Assembly: GCF_003007685.1 (NCBI RefSeq)
Contig: NZ_PXNN01000004.1
Coordinates: forward strand, 33,619-97,618
Source: Marinobacter halophilus
GTDB lineage: Bacteria > Pseudomonadota > Gammaproteobacteria > Pseudomonadales > Oleiphilaceae
Length of the DNA stretch: 64,000 bases
Direction: 5' to 3'
The position numbers were made by a program, and so were the translations under genes. Below the pieces are notes generated by a model. It did not search any database, was not told where the DNA came from, and was given only the letters and a program-made list of their open reading frames with translations. This document shows, piece by piece, positions 19,945-32,443 of the stretch. Each line of letters starts with the position of its first letter. The first letter of the stretch is position 1.

Positions 19945-20520
19945 TCAACGCTTGCCCAACATCTTGTCTTTCAGGTCTTTCTGAGCCGGTTTATCCGACA
20001 GCCAGATACCGAAAAGGGCTTTCTTGAACTCAAGATCACCGACGGTGTCGCGTTGCTCACCGTTTTTCAGAACCTGTACCCCTGCGTCTGGCACGTAAAC
20101 CAGATCAAAGACATCACCTTCCTGAATCTCTTCCTGAAACACGGCCATAAACTGATCCACATCCGCTCTAATCGCAGAGAGATCACCACCGGTAGCCGCC
20201 TGGAAGCCCTTCATCGTTGCTTCCGTCATACGCTCACTGGTGATCATACCGGAGGTGATGTGCAGCGTGATGGCCTGATGCTCATCAGCCGCAATCACCG
20301 CCTCGGCATTGTTCACCTTCTCGGGAACATAGAGGCCACCCACATACAGGTTCATAAACCATTTTGAGCGAGTGCCTGCGCCATTGAGCTGGAGTTCCTG
20401 GCCCAGGGCAGAATAGGTATCCGGCACGTCCACACCATCCACATTCAGGGCGTAAGCAGGTGCAGCCAGAGCGCCGGCAAGCAACAGGGATACGAAACCT
20501 GTAGTTAGAGTCTTGTTCAT
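19945..20520 (-). CDS. Chalcone isomerase-like exported protein
   Basis: A protein of 191 residues from the ATG at 20520, which has AAAGGA upstream. The N-terminal 24 residues form a signal peptide ending in APAYA. The rest resembles the chalcone-isomerase-like domain of bacteria: LNVDGVDVPDTYSALGQELQLNGAGTRSK, then FMNLYVGGLYVPE, and near the end FKKALFGIWLSDKPAQKDLKDKMLG. Bacterial members are not shown to isomerise chalcones; they are thought to bind lipids or act in stress, so no reaction is assigned. It sits after rpoS with its own spacer. Confidence 0.85.
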   Translation of the reverse strand: MNKTLTTGFVSLLLAGALAAPAYALNVDGVDVPDTYSALGQELQLNGAGTRSKWFMNLYVGGLYVPEKVNNAEAVIAADEHQAITLHITSGMITSERMTEATMKGFQAATGGDLSAIRADVDQFMAVFQEEIQEGDVFDLVYVPDAGVQVLKNGEQRDTVGDLEFKKALFGIWLSDKPAQKDLKDKMLGKR

Positions 20521-20660
20521 CGTCCTTTCCTTTCGATCATTATTATTGAATATGTCATCCGTCACCGGGTCGACTCCCACTGCTCGCCCGGAGACAACAT
20601 TCTAACAATGAAAATTACAGGGCTATCGCCACTTGGTTCTCATTTGCCGCCACATTTAAC

Positions 20661-20697
20661 AAAAAAGCCGATCACGTTTCCGTGGCCGGCTTTTTTG
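20661..20697. terminator. Terminator downstream of rpoS
   Basis: AAAAAAGCCG and CGGCTTTTTT bracket an inner CACG/CCGTG pairing, giving a stem with U-tracts on either strand. It begins about 17 bp past the rpoS stop and ends the leftward rpoS transcript. Confidence 0.85.
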
Positions 20698-20716
20698 GAT
20701 CCTGAGGCGCTACGGC

Positions 20717-21715
20717 CTATTTGAACAGCAGATTTCCAGACAGTCCTTCTTTCTCAAGAATCTCTCTGAGGCGGCGCAAGGCCTCTACCTGAATTTGTCG
20801 CACGCGCTCACGAGTTAGCCCGATTTCCTGACCCACCTCCTCCAGCGTGCTGATCGGATAGCCCCTCAGTCCGAACCGACGAGACAGTACTTCCTGTTGC
20901 TTGTCACTGAGCTGGTCAATCCATTTCCCGAGGCAGGAACACATATTGTTGTCCTGCAGCAAGTCTGCAGGATCTGACGCAGCCTCATCCGCAACGGTAT
21001 CCATCAGTGATTTATCACCGCCGACACCAATCGGAGTGTCCATGGACGCCACGCGTTCGTTCAATCCAAGCATGCGTTTAACGTCCTGCACGGGCTTGTC
21101 CACCATCCGGGCAATTTCTTCTGCGGTGGGCTCGTGGTCAAGCTTTTGAGTCAGCTCTCGGGCCGCACGCAAATATAGATTCAGTTCTTTGACCACGTGG
21201 ATGGGCAGGCGAATGGTGCGTGTCTGGTTCATGATGGCCCGCTCAATGGTCTGACGTATCCACCAGGTCGCGTAGGTCGAAAACCGGAAGCCCCGCTCCG
21301 GATCAAACTTCTCGACGGCACGAATCAGACCCAGGTTGCCTTCTTCAATCAGGTCGAGCAGGGTCAGCCCCCGGTTGACATAACGCCGGGCAATTTTCAC
21401 AACCAGCCGCAGATTACTCTCGATCATGCGCTTACGGCCAGATTCCTCACCTTTGCGGGCCAGGCGAGCAAAGTAGACTTCTTCTTCTGGGGTAAGAAGA
21501 GGTGAAAAACCGATTTCGTTGAGGTAAAGCTGGGTGGCATCCAGCTGCTTGGAACTGGTGTAATACTTGCCCTTGGCAGGAAAATCGTCTTCGATTTCTG
21601 CCACCGGGTCTTCCTGTGATGGTTTATCCGGTTTGTCTTCCGCTAACAAATGCTCTTCTGCGTCGTCCACATCTTCAACGCGATCAATAATGATGTCTTC
21701 GTGCTCTGCTGACAT
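20717..21715 (-). CDS. rpoS: RNA polymerase sigma factor RpoS
   Basis: The stationary-phase/general-stress sigma factor, 332 residues. Region 1.2 is seen in [21 protein letters not shown], region 2 in [19 protein letters not shown] and the -10-binding [20 protein letters not shown], region 3 in [20 protein letters not shown], and region 4 helix-turn-helix in [20 protein letters not shown]. The acidic N-terminal region 1.1 is typical. It lies 194 bp after nlpD, the usual partner whose gene often contains the main rpoS promoter; the long leader could host sRNA regulation. Confidence 0.97.
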   Translation of the reverse strand: MSAEHEDIIIDRVEDVDDAEEHLLAEDKPDKPSQEDPVAEIEDDFPAKGKYYTSSKQLDATQLYLNEIGFSPLLTPEEEVYFARLARKGEESGRKRMIESNLRLVVKIARRYVNRGLTLLDLIEEGNLGLIRAVEKFDPERGFRFSTYATWWIRQTIERAIMNQTRTIRLPIHVVKELNLYLRAARELTQKLDHEPTAEEIARMVDKPVQDVKRMLGLNERVASMDTPIGVGGDKSLMDTVADEAASDPADLLQDNNMCSCLGKWIDQLSDKQQEVLSRRFGLRGYPISTLEEVGQEIGLTRERVRQIQVEALRRLREILEKEGLSGNLLFK

Positions 21716-21885
21716 TGTCTACCCCGCCTCTCAATAATCCTGTGGTCGCCCGATACTTCTTGTTATTGCGGACTCATTCCAGTTGTGGTTTTCGTCAGGA
21801 CATTTGCTTGTTGGCTGGCAATCACCGTTGCCGTTATTGTTGTTCTACTACGTGGTTATAAGTCAGGCCATCTGGGCAATCACGT

Positions 21886-21904
21886 CGGAAACATCCGGTT
21901 TCCG
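21886..21904. other. Stem-loop in the nlpD-rpoS spacer
   Basis: CGGAAAC and GTTTCCG form a 7-bp stem around a 5-base loop just past the nlpD stop. There is no U-tract, so it may be an RNA processing or stability hairpin in the nlpD-rpoS transcript. Nothing else was recognised in 21716-21885 except the rpoS ribosome binding site. Confidence 0.45.
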
Positions 21905-21909
21905 TGCTG

Positions 21910-22791
21910 CTAACGCTTTGGCAAGTACTTGGCCGGGTCAACCGGATTGCCATTTCTGCGAATTTCGAAATGTAATACCGGTTTGTCAGTTCCAGAACTG
22001 CCCAATTCAGCGATCACCTGTCCGGCTTTAACATCCTCCCCTTCTCGCACCAAAATCTTGCGGTTGTGCGCGTATGCGCTCAGATAGTGCTCGTTGTGGT
22101 TGACGATGATCAGATTACCGTAACCGAGCAACCCGCTACCGGCATACACCACATTACCACCTGCCGCTGCTTTCACAGCATCCCCGGGTTTTCCGGCAAT
22201 ATCAATACCTTTATTGACTTTTCCCGACTCTGAAAAGTTTGCAATAACGGTGCCAGCATGCGGCCATTGCCACCGGACGTTACCGACTGCCTGACTGTCT
22301 GTGTTTCGCCGAGGCGCAGAGGCTGCCGTCCGGGCAGGTTGTGTGGATCTGGTCTGAGTGGGCGCTCTGGTATTTACCGACGACCTTGGCGCGGGGGCAG
22401 CTTGTCGGGGCGGAGAAGACGAAGTTTGGGCAGTCTGGCGAATGGTTCCTTTCTTGTCGAGCCGCAGCACCTGGCCAGCCCTGATGGACCAGGGTGGTGA
22501 CATGCCATTGGCATCGCCTAGTTCGCGATAGTCGCGTCCATATCGCCAGGCAATGCCGTAAAGCGTTTCGCCAGGCTTGACCACATGACTGCCCCAGTAA
22601 ACAGGCGGGTTGTAGAGGTCGTCGCCGTAAATGGCGTTGGTATTACATCCGGAGAGCGTCAGACCGACCATCAGAAAGGTCAGAGCCAACACAAGCGTCC
22701 GCTTCCCGGAAAGATTCCGGCACGGGACGCCCTCAACAGGCCAGGGCCGGAATGAAAGAAACGCTTTGATGTGCCGGCTTAAAAAAATCAC
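21910..22791 (-). CDS. nlpD: Murein hydrolase activator NlpD (lipoprotein)
   Basis: A 293-residue outer-membrane lipoprotein that activates the amidase AmiC during septum splitting. The lipobox is LTLSGC with Cys49, a LysM domain (GSHVVKPGETLYGIAWRYG) follows at about 68-112, a Pro/Ala/Arg/Thr-rich linker comes next, and a LytM/M23 domain ends the protein. The LytM site is degenerate: the metal-binding His of HxxxD is replaced in NKGIDIAG, and LHFEIR keeps one His, as in activators rather than enzymes. The start is a GTG at 22791 with a weak ribosome binding site and a long n-region; no better start was found. Confidence 0.92.
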   Translation of the reverse strand: MIFLSRHIKAFLSFRPWPVEGVPCRNLSGKRTLVLALTFLMVGLTLSGCNTNAIYGDDLYNPPVYWGSHVVKPGETLYGIAWRYGRDYRELGDANGMSPPWSIRAGQVLRLDKKGTIRQTAQTSSSPPRQAAPAPRSSVNTRAPTQTRSTQPARTAASAPRRNTDSQAVGNVRWQWPHAGTVIANFSESGKVNKGIDIAGKPGDAVKAAAGGNVVYAGSGLLGYGNLIIVNHNEHYLSAYAHNRKILVREGEDVKAGQVIAELGSSGTDKPVLHFEIRRNGNPVDPAKYLPKR

Positions 22792-22878
22792 GTAATAACA
22801 AATACCTGGTTATGAAAAATCCATCTAAGAAACAAACGCCTTGCGATGCAGCTTCTCATGTTTCAGGACTAACCTATT

Positions 22879-22908
22879 AATATATGCACGATTTATAAGC
22901 AATTCCAA
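22879..22908 (-). promoter_or_regulatory. Candidate promoter of nlpD-rpoS
   Basis: On the minus strand, TTGGAA (22903-22908) and TATATT (22879-22884) are 18 bp apart in the AT-rich 183-bp spacer before nlpD, about 88 bp from its start. Confidence 0.45.
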
Positions 22909-22928
22909 GTTACTCTCCGCACAGGATT

Positions 22929-22975
22929 GTTACCGTCCGGAACAATCGGCTCGTGTTCCGGGTAACACTTTTTTT
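22929..22975 (+). terminator. Plus-strand intrinsic terminator opposing the local genes
   Basis: CCGGAACA/TGTTCCGG forms an 8-bp stem around a 9-base loop, extended by GTTAC/GTAAC across a 2-base bulge. Seven T residues (22969-22975) follow on the plus strand, running up to the DUF368 stop. All annotated genes here run leftward, and the left flank of the stem has no A run that would make it bidirectional. It therefore ends a rightward transcript with no annotated source. Confidence 0.8.
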
Positions 22976-23958
22976 CACCCATCAGTGCCCGCCACACTTT
23001 GCCGGCGCTCCGAAATCCGCCCGGACCACTCCAGAGCCAGGACCAGAAACAGCCCGAACACTGCCATGGCGGTGGCCAACAGAATCTGTGGATCCTGACC
23101 ATAAAGGTTAGCCCAGGTTTCGGGGCCCACCGGTGACTGGCTGACCGGCACCTGATCTCCTGCGCTGTTGGTGCGCCAGCTCAGTGTTTGCTGCCAGGGC
23201 CATACCTTGCCCAGTGCGCCAATCATGAAACCGGTTAACAGTGCCAGCACAGTATCGTGAAAGTGGCGAAAAGCCAGCGTAATAACACGGGCAGCGGACA
23301 ACAAACCAATCACGCATCCGGCCAAAAACAGCCCGAGATGCGCAAGCTCGAACGCTTTAACCGCCGCCAGTACCGGGGCATACATTCCGATAATCAGCAG
23401 CAGAAAACTCCCGGACACGCCGGGCAGGATCATGGCACAGATCGCGAGAGCACCCGCTCCAAAGAACGCCAGACCCGACGGCGCCAGTTCCGTCGCCGGC
23501 AAGGTGGTTACCCACCACGCAAACACAATGCCGGTGATCAAAGGAAACACCAAGGCCGGAGCGACCCGGCGAACCTGCTGACCTACGTGCCACACCGACG
23601 CCACAATCAGTCCGAAGAAGAAGCTCCAGATCAGTACCGGGTGAGTGTCCAGCAACCAGGTAATGACCGAGGCAAGACTGGCAACACTGGTGAGTACTCC
23701 TGCCAACAGGCACACCAGAAAAGTGCCATCCACCGACCGCCAGAACTCTGATAGCTGCCCTTTGAGCAGTTGCCGGACAAACGCCACCGGCGCGGCGCTG
23801 ATGGCCTCAAGCAGCCGGAAATAGATGCCGGTGATAAAGGCAATGGTGCCGCCCGACACGCCGGGTACAATATCAGCGGCTCCCATGGCCATGCCCCGGA
23901 AAAATACGGCCACCGGATGGTGCTGGCGATGGTTCGAACGATCCGGATCCTGATTCAT
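22975..23958 (-). CDS. DUF368 membrane protein (PopT-like undecaprenyl phosphate transporter family)
   Basis: A 327-residue polytopic membrane protein with about nine hydrophobic segments. Two copies of a P-G-V-S-G motif, GAADIVPGVSGGTIAF near residue 27 and ICAMILPGVSGSFLLL in the second half, mark the inverted-repeat DUF368 fold. Members named PopT were shown to return undecaprenyl phosphate across the membrane for wall synthesis; this role is inferred here. Its ATG overlaps the pcm stop (TAATG). Confidence 0.85.
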   Translation of the reverse strand: MNQDPDRSNHRQHHPVAVFFRGMAMGAADIVPGVSGGTIAFITGIYFRLLEAISAAPVAFVRQLLKGQLSEFWRSVDGTFLVCLLAGVLTSVASLASVITWLLDTHPVLIWSFFFGLIVASVWHVGQQVRRVAPALVFPLITGIVFAWWVTTLPATELAPSGLAFFGAGALAICAMILPGVSGSFLLLIIGMYAPVLAAVKAFELAHLGLFLAGCVIGLLSAARVITLAFRHFHDTVLALLTGFMIGALGKVWPWQQTLSWRTNSAGDQVPVSQSPVGPETWANLYGQDPQILLATAMAVFGLFLVLALEWSGRISERRQSVAGTDG

Positions 23959-24614
23959 TAACGAACGACCCCGCCAAGCAGCGGGACAAAATGCACCGGC
24001 TCCAGTTCACGCCGCTCAAAGCGATCGCCTCGGCGGATGATTTCCACCAGGACCTGCTCGTACTCACCCACGGGCGCAATCAACACCCCACCCTCATCCA
24101 ACTGGTCCAGCAGTTCCTGGGGAACCTCTACCGGCGCGGCGGTGACGATAATGCCGTCAAACGGCCCACGGTCGGGCCAGCCCATACCGCCATCGGCATG
24201 TTTGAGCATGACATTGCGGATCTTGAGCTGTCGTAACCGCTCCCGGGCACGCTCCTGCAGGGGGCGAATCCGCTCAACACTGTAGATAGTCGCGAACAGT
24301 TGCGACAACACGGTGGTCTGATAACCGGACCCCGTGCCCAGTTCCAAGACGCGGGCGGGCTCATGGGCCAACAGCAGTTCGGTCATGCGCGCGACGGTGT
24401 AGGGCTGGGAGAGGGTCTGGCTGTAGCCGATCGGCAGTGAGGTGTCTTCATATGCGCGGTGGGCCAGCGCTTCATCCAGAAAGATATGCCGGGGCACCTG
24501 ACCGATCACTTCCAACACCCGGTCCGACTCAATGCCGGCCTCACGCAATCGCTGCACCAGCCGCATTCGAGTGCGCCTTGAGGTCATGCCGATGCCTTCA
24601 AGCTGTGCACTCAT
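23958..24614 (-). CDS. pcm: Protein-L-isoaspartate O-methyltransferase
   Basis: A 218-residue repair enzyme that methylates isoaspartyl residues of damaged proteins with S-adenosylmethionine. It shows [21 protein letters not shown], the SAM-binding [18 protein letters not shown] and the [18 protein letters not shown] segment. The ATG overlaps the surE stop by 4 bp, and surE-pcm pairing is characteristic, with the pair tied to stationary-phase survival. Confidence 0.96.
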   Translation of the reverse strand: MSAQLEGIGMTSRRTRMRLVQRLREAGIESDRVLEVIGQVPRHIFLDEALAHRAYEDTSLPIGYSQTLSQPYTVARMTELLLAHEPARVLELGTGSGYQTTVLSQLFATIYSVERIRPLQERARERLRQLKIRNVMLKHADGGMGWPDRGPFDGIIVTAAPVEVPQELLDQLDEGGVLIAPVGEYEQVLVEIIRRGDRFERRELEPVHFVPLLGGVVR

Positions 24615-25381
24615 GCCTGCATGTCCTCCAAGCCATTCAGACCATCTACCCAGTCTCGAAGACCTGACAAAGACTCATGGCGAGTCATATCGATATGCAC
24701 CGGCGTGATTGACACGTAGCCCTCACGCACCGCGTGAAAATCCGTACCCGGCCCGGCATCACCACCACGGCCAGCGGCGCCTATCCAGTAACGCTGTTTA
24801 CCTCTTGGGCAGGTCATGGGCACCGCACCCTCAGCCCGCTCCCGATTGCCAAGCCGGGTCACCCGAAAGCCCGCTAACTCGCTCCAGGGTAAATCAGGGA
24901 CATTTACATTGAGGATTGAACGGGGGCCGAGAGATAATGCCCGGGTACTCTCCAGCAATATCCGGACAACGCGGGCCGCCGTCTGGTAGTGAAAATGACC
25001 ATCATTCACCAGAGAAACTGCAATGGCAGGCAGGCCAAGGTGACGACCTTCGGTCGCTGCTGCCACGGTGCCGGAATAGATAATGTCATCACCCAGATTG
25101 GCGTGAGTGTTGATCCCGGAAACCACCCGATCAAAGGGCTCACCAAACAGCCCATTAACTGCAAGGTGCACACAGTCTGTTGGTGTGCCATCCACCGAGT
25201 GGTAACCATTGGGGTGTTGATCTACCGTCAGTGGCCGGTTAAGGGTAAGTGCATTGCTGGCACCGCTGTGATCACGGTCCGGCGCAACCACTTCCAGCTC
25301 GCCCAGCCCCTGAAGGCCCTCAAAAAGGGCAACCAGCCCTGGCGAATGCACGCCATCATCATTCGACAACAGAATACGCAC
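24611..25381 (-). CDS. surE: 5'/3'-nucleotidase SurE
   Basis: A 256-residue metal-dependent phosphatase of nucleoside 5'/3' monophosphates. The acidic metal site is in [13 protein letters not shown], with [34 protein letters not shown] and LNVNVPDLP following, all SurE signatures. Translation starts at a GTG with GGAG six bases upstream. It sits between truD and pcm in the leftward stress and repair group. Confidence 0.96.
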   Translation of the reverse strand: MRILLSNDDGVHSPGLVALFEGLQGLGELEVVAPDRDHSGASNALTLNRPLTVDQHPNGYHSVDGTPTDCVHLAVNGLFGEPFDRVVSGINTHANLGDDIIYSGTVAAATEGRHLGLPAIAVSLVNDGHFHYQTAARVVRILLESTRALSLGPRSILNVNVPDLPWSELAGFRVTRLGNRERAEGAVPMTCPRGKQRYWIGAAGRGGDAGPGTDFHAVREGYVSITPVHIDMTRHESLSGLRDWVDGLNGLEDMQA

Positions 25382-25392
25382 AGTGTTCTCCG

Positions 25393-26457
25393 CTAGCTTT
25401 CTTGCTTGTTATCACGGCTGAGGCTCATGTCCTGCAGCTCGAAAATATCACCCAGCACCGTGGTGGCGTATTGCCCCGGAGGCAAAAAGAATTGCAACCG
25501 CAAAGTGCACTCGTCCAGCCATTGCCAGTGCAGTTGCTCGGGCCGGGTTACCAGGGCACGACGCTCGGGTTTCATGCGGGTGCTCAGGAACAGCTTTTCA
25601 AACTCCGGGTGCCCCGCAACCACCGCTCGTTCAAACGATGCCAGGTCTTCGCCGGCACTGGTGCCACCGTCGCCCCAGAGCGGGCCGGTAGGAGCGCCAT
25701 CTTCTGCGGGCTCACCGGGCAGGCAGGCAAACCAGTTGCCAGCAGTGACTCTCTGGGCCAGCACCTCGTTAAACAACCACGAGCGCGCCGCCGAAAAGTA
25801 CAATACGTTTTTAGAGCCACTTCCGCCACCGCCACGGCGACCACCTTTCTTGCGATTCAACCGGGATGGATCAACATTTACCGCCTGGGCCAGGTTGCCA
25901 CCGTCGATGCCAAATCGCTGCGGCCCGAAGTAATTCGGCGCGCCCCGCTCAGCCAACAAAGTCAGCGCCTGATCCAGCGCTGCTCGATCACCGGAAACCT
26001 GGCGCAGCACCAGATCAAACCTGTTGTTCAGGTGCTCACCCCGGCGGAGCTTGCGGGCATGACGCCGGCTGGCCAGCACCGGCCAACGCTCGGCAATGGT
26101 CGCCAGCAGCGCAGCATCACCGGCCTCCTGGCCCGGACAATAGAGGCTGAACCACTGCACCGTGATCGCGTGGCGATCTTTCAAGCCACAGAAGCCCACC
26201 TCAAACGCCTTGCAACCGGCCATGGCCGCCAATTCCCGGGCTACGTACTCGGTGTTATCGCCTGTTTTCTCAAGACGAACACACAAATGCTCACCGGTCC
26301 CGGCATCTTTTACCTCAAAGCCTTCACATGCGGGCCAAAGCTGCTCGGCCACACGAAAGTCTTCCGGCGTGGCCTTCAGCAACGCCTTACTCGGACGAAC
26401 TCCGGTCGACGTCGGCCAATCCAGGCGCCAGCGAGGTAACTCATTAACATCGCTCAC
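25393..26457 (-). CDS. truD: tRNA pseudouridine(13) synthase TruD
   Basis: A 354-residue pseudouridine synthase for U13 of tRNA-Glu. The catalytic Asp lies in [17 protein letters not shown], and NYFGPQRFG and [14 protein letters not shown] precede the TRUD insertion domain. A run of Gly/Arg in the latter part is unusually long but in frame. The start is a GTG overlapping the ispF stop by 4 bp. Confidence 0.95.
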   Translation of the reverse strand: MSDVNELPRWRLDWPTSTGVRPSKALLKATPEDFRVAEQLWPACEGFEVKDAGTGEHLCVRLEKTGDNTEYVARELAAMAGCKAFEVGFCGLKDRHAITVQWFSLYCPGQEAGDAALLATIAERWPVLASRRHARKLRRGEHLNNRFDLVLRQVSGDRAALDQALTLLAERGAPNYFGPQRFGIDGGNLAQAVNVDPSRLNRKKGGRRGGGGSGSKNVLYFSAARSWLFNEVLAQRVTAGNWFACLPGEPAEDGAPTGPLWGDGGTSAGEDLASFERAVVAGHPEFEKLFLSTRMKPERRALVTRPEQLHWQWLDECTLRLQFFLPPGQYATTVLGDIFELQDMSLSRDNKQES

Positions 26458-26933
26458 ATGCCCACCGGTTCAAGCAAACACACCGCCTGGCAGGCAATAC
26501 CCTCACCCCGTCCGGTAAAACCAAGCTTCTCGGTGGTCGTTGCTTTCACACTCACCCGGCTGACCGGCACCCCAAGATCCTCGGCAATGTTCAGGCGCAT
26601 AGCCTCCACATGGGGCGCCATCTTTGGCGCCTGGGCAATGACCGTGCTGTCAACATTCACCACCGCAAAGCCCTCCTCCAGCACCCGCCGCATGACCCGG
26701 CGCAGCAAATCCCGGCTGTCCGCCCCGGCCCACTCATCACTGGTATCCGGAAAGAAGTGACCGATGTCACCCAGGGCCACCGCCCCCAGCAGCGCATCTG
26801 CCAGCGCATGTAGAAGCACATCGCCGTCTGAATGGGCTTTCAGGCTATGGCTATGGGGAATTTCAACGCCCCCTAAAATGACAGAATCGCCCTCACAAAA
26901 GGCGTGGACATCAAAGCCCTGGCCAATACGCAT
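26454..26933 (-). CDS. ispF: 2-C-methyl-D-erythritol 2,4-cyclodiphosphate synthase
   Basis: IspF closes the cyclic diphosphate in the MEP isoprenoid pathway, a trimeric zinc enzyme. The protein is 159 residues from the ATG at 26933. It has the metal-binding [27 protein letters not shown] and FPDT motifs and the C-terminal [15 protein letters not shown]. It is 45 bp downstream of ispD, the preceding pathway enzyme by one step. Confidence 0.97.
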   Translation of the reverse strand: MRIGQGFDVHAFCEGDSVILGGVEIPHSHSLKAHSDGDVLLHALADALLGAVALGDIGHFFPDTSDEWAGADSRDLLRRVMRRVLEEGFAVVNVDSTVIAQAPKMAPHVEAMRLNIAEDLGVPVSRVSVKATTTEKLGFTGRGEGIACQAVCLLEPVGM

Positions 26934-26978
26934 GATCGTCTCCGAAACCAAACAGGAATGAGGATGGAAGAGTAAGCC

Positions 26979-27680
26979 TTACTGCCGGCTAAGGATAAAC
27001 TCCGCCAGCGCAAGATCCGACGGCACCGTAATCTTCAGGTTATCCGCCCGGCCTTCGACCAAAACCGGCATATTACCGGAAAACTCCACGGCAGAGGACT
27101 CATCGGTCACCGCATCGCCATTTTCCAGACAGAATTCCAGCGCAGCCCGGAGCGCCCCGAACCGAAACATCTGCGGCGTCAACGCCCGCCACAGCCGACG
27201 CCGATCCACCGTTTTCTCAACCTCAGGCGGAACACCTTCCCCCGCCAGCTTCAAGGTATCCGCTACCGGCGCAGCCAGGAGCCCGCCCACGGGATGCTCA
27301 AACAGGGTATCAATCAGATTGGAAAGGTCGTGAGCATCCAGACAAGGCCGCGCCGCATCGTGCACCAACACCCAGTCGTTATCATCGGCCTGCTCATTCA
27401 AAGCATGCAGCGCTGAAAGCACCGAACCCGCCCGCTCTGTCCCGCCCGTGCAGGTCTGGATACGGTCGTCCTTGGCAGACTCACTGTCTGCCCACCAATG
27501 ATCCTGAGCACTCAGCGGCACCATGCAGCCTTTAAACGGGGCGTTATGCAGCAGGCGGGACAGGGTGATATCAAGAATAAAGCGGCCAGAGATTGTCAGA
27601 TACTGCTTGGGGCATTCAGCTTTCATGCGCTGGCCAATGCCGGCGGCAGGAACAATAAGCCAAAGTTCAGGATTTGTCAT
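26979..27680 (-). CDS. ispD: 2-C-methyl-D-erythritol 4-phosphate cytidylyltransferase
   Basis: IspD attaches CMP to methylerythritol 4-phosphate, the third MEP-pathway step. The protein is 233 residues from the ATG at 27680; the frame continues upstream toward the palindromic element. Visible are the LIVPAAGIGQRM...PKQYL nucleotide-binding loop, VLVHDAARPCL and AAPVADTLK. It follows ftsB as in most gammaproteobacteria, with copy 2 of the palindromic element between them. Confidence 0.96.
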   Translation of the reverse strand: MTNPELWLIVPAAGIGQRMKAECPKQYLTISGRFILDITLSRLLHNAPFKGCMVPLSAQDHWWADSESAKDDRIQTCTGGTERAGSVLSALHALNEQADDNDWVLVHDAARPCLDAHDLSNLIDTLFEHPVGGLLAAPVADTLKLAGEGVPPEVEKTVDRRRLWRALTPQMFRFGALRAALEFCLENGDAVTDESSAVEFSGNMPVLVEGRADNLKITVPSDLALAEFILSRQ

Positions 27681-27703
27681 AAACGGCTCTGCACAAAGTA
27701 CGG

Positions 27704-27813
27704 AGAGCATCGGGGCCCTTCTTTCCGGGAATTTCGAAGGCCATGGATGGCCTGAGAGAAGCGCGCATGGATGTGCTCGTAGCGGTTCCCGGAAAGAAGG
27801 GCCCCGATGCTCT
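27704..27813. repeat. Long-stem palindromic element, copy 2
   Basis: Perfect 28-bp arms (27704-27731 and 27786-27813) surround a 54-bp core. The inner arm end reads CTTTCCGGGAA. The core contains GGCCATGGATGGCC (27740-27753) and the hairpin GCGCATGGATGTGC (27763-27776), then TAGCGG. It aligns with the reverse complement of copy 1, base for base in length. It lies between ftsB and ispD, both leftward. Confidence 0.9.
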
Positions 27814-27824
27814 ATGCACGGAAG

Positions 27825-28097
27825 TTAATTCTCGACGACCAGGAAAAACGTCTCGTCTTCACGAATAAGGCCCAGATTCATACGGGCGCGCTCTTCCACA
27901 GCCCCCTGCTCATTACGAAGATTACGCACCTCCGCATACAGCCGGTCATTACGCCCAGCCAACCCGGCATTCTCAGCTCGCTGCTCGGCAATCGACTTCT
28001 CCAGCGACCACACCTGCGCAAAACTGCCCTCCCCGATCCACAGGCGAACCTGCAGCAGGAGAATAAGCACTATCAGAATGGCCCAAAGCGTTTTCAT
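27825..28097 (-). CDS. ftsB: Cell division protein FtsB
   Basis: A 90-residue bitopic protein: short cytoplasmic start, one membrane helix (about residues 3-18), then a periplasmic coiled coil with heptads (SLEKSIAEQRAENAGLAGRNDRLYAEVRNL) and the conserved ARMNLGLIREDETFF end. FtsB joins FtsQ and FtsL to activate septal wall synthesis. The ATG at 28097 was chosen over the upstream TTG. Position between eno and ispD confirms it. Confidence 0.94.
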   Translation of the reverse strand: MKTLWAILIVLILLLQVRLWIGEGSFAQVWSLEKSIAEQRAENAGLAGRNDRLYAEVRNLRNEQGAVEERARMNLGLIREDETFFLVVEN

Positions 28098-28147
28098 GCC
28101 CAATTAGCTCAGAAAATAACCAGAATTAAAGTCAGCGTCGAAGGTCA

Positions 28148-28177
28148 AGTATAGACCTTATAGTAGATTAGCAACAA
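28148..28177 (-). promoter_or_regulatory. Candidate promoter of the ftsB group
   Basis: On the minus strand, TTGTTG (28172-28177) and TATACT (28148-28153) are 18 bp apart, just past the eno terminator and 51 bp before ftsB. It could drive ftsB-ispD-ispF and the genes beyond. Confidence 0.45.
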
Positions 28178-28196
28178 ATTCGCGTAAGTCACTGTA

Positions 28197-28245
28197 CAAA
28201 AAGGCCATCGTTTCCAAATTTTCATCTGGAACGCGATGGCCTTAA
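28197..28245 (-). terminator. eno terminator
   Basis: On the minus strand, AAGGCCATCGCGTTCC pairs with GGAAACGATGGCCTT around a 12-base loop and is followed by TTTTT-G-T. It begins about 55 bp past the eno stop. Confidence 0.85.
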
Positions 28246-28297
28246 CATTTTGTTACCTGCCGGCAAGTGCCAGAAGGCCGGCGATTACCGCTGCGGC

Positions 28298-29629
<1,332 letters not shown>

Positions 29630-29650
29630 TTAACTCGTTGATTCGCGCAA

Positions 29651-29842
29651 AGCAGGTAGGGGATGGCTTTCCGAAACTGTGCGGAGCCATGGATGGCGGA
29701 GCCCAAGCGTCACATGGGTTCCGCCAAGCGCTTATGAAGCAAAGCTTCATGCTTCGGCTGAACGACCGCAATCTACGATTGCGGGCCGGACCCCGGAGGG
29801 GTGCCGAAGGAGCGTGTTTCGGAAAGCCATCCCCTACCTGCT
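29651..29842. repeat. Long-stem palindromic element, copy 3 (expanded core)
   Basis: Perfect 27-bp arms (29651-29677 and 29816-29842) enclose a 138-bp core. The inner arm end CTTTCCGAAAC resembles the other copies; the outer part differs. The core strings together GCCATGGATGGC (29686-29697), GGCGGA/TCCGCC, ATGAAGC-AAA-GCTTCAT (29734-29750), CCGCAAT/ATTGCGG (29766-29784) and CCCCGGAGGGG (29791-29801), making a multi-hairpin arrangement. It lies between kdsA and eno, both leftward. Confidence 0.9.
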
Positions 29843-29860
29843 CGTACTCCCAAACAAGAC

Positions 29861-32403
<2,543 letters not shown>

Positions 32404-32443
32404 TCAAGATGGGATGTCAGACTACCAGAAAGCCCCCCTCTAC

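Noticed and set aside
21910..22791. NlpD as an active metallopeptidase
   Set aside because: The zinc-binding His of HxxxD and one His of HxH are missing, as expected for an amidase activator.
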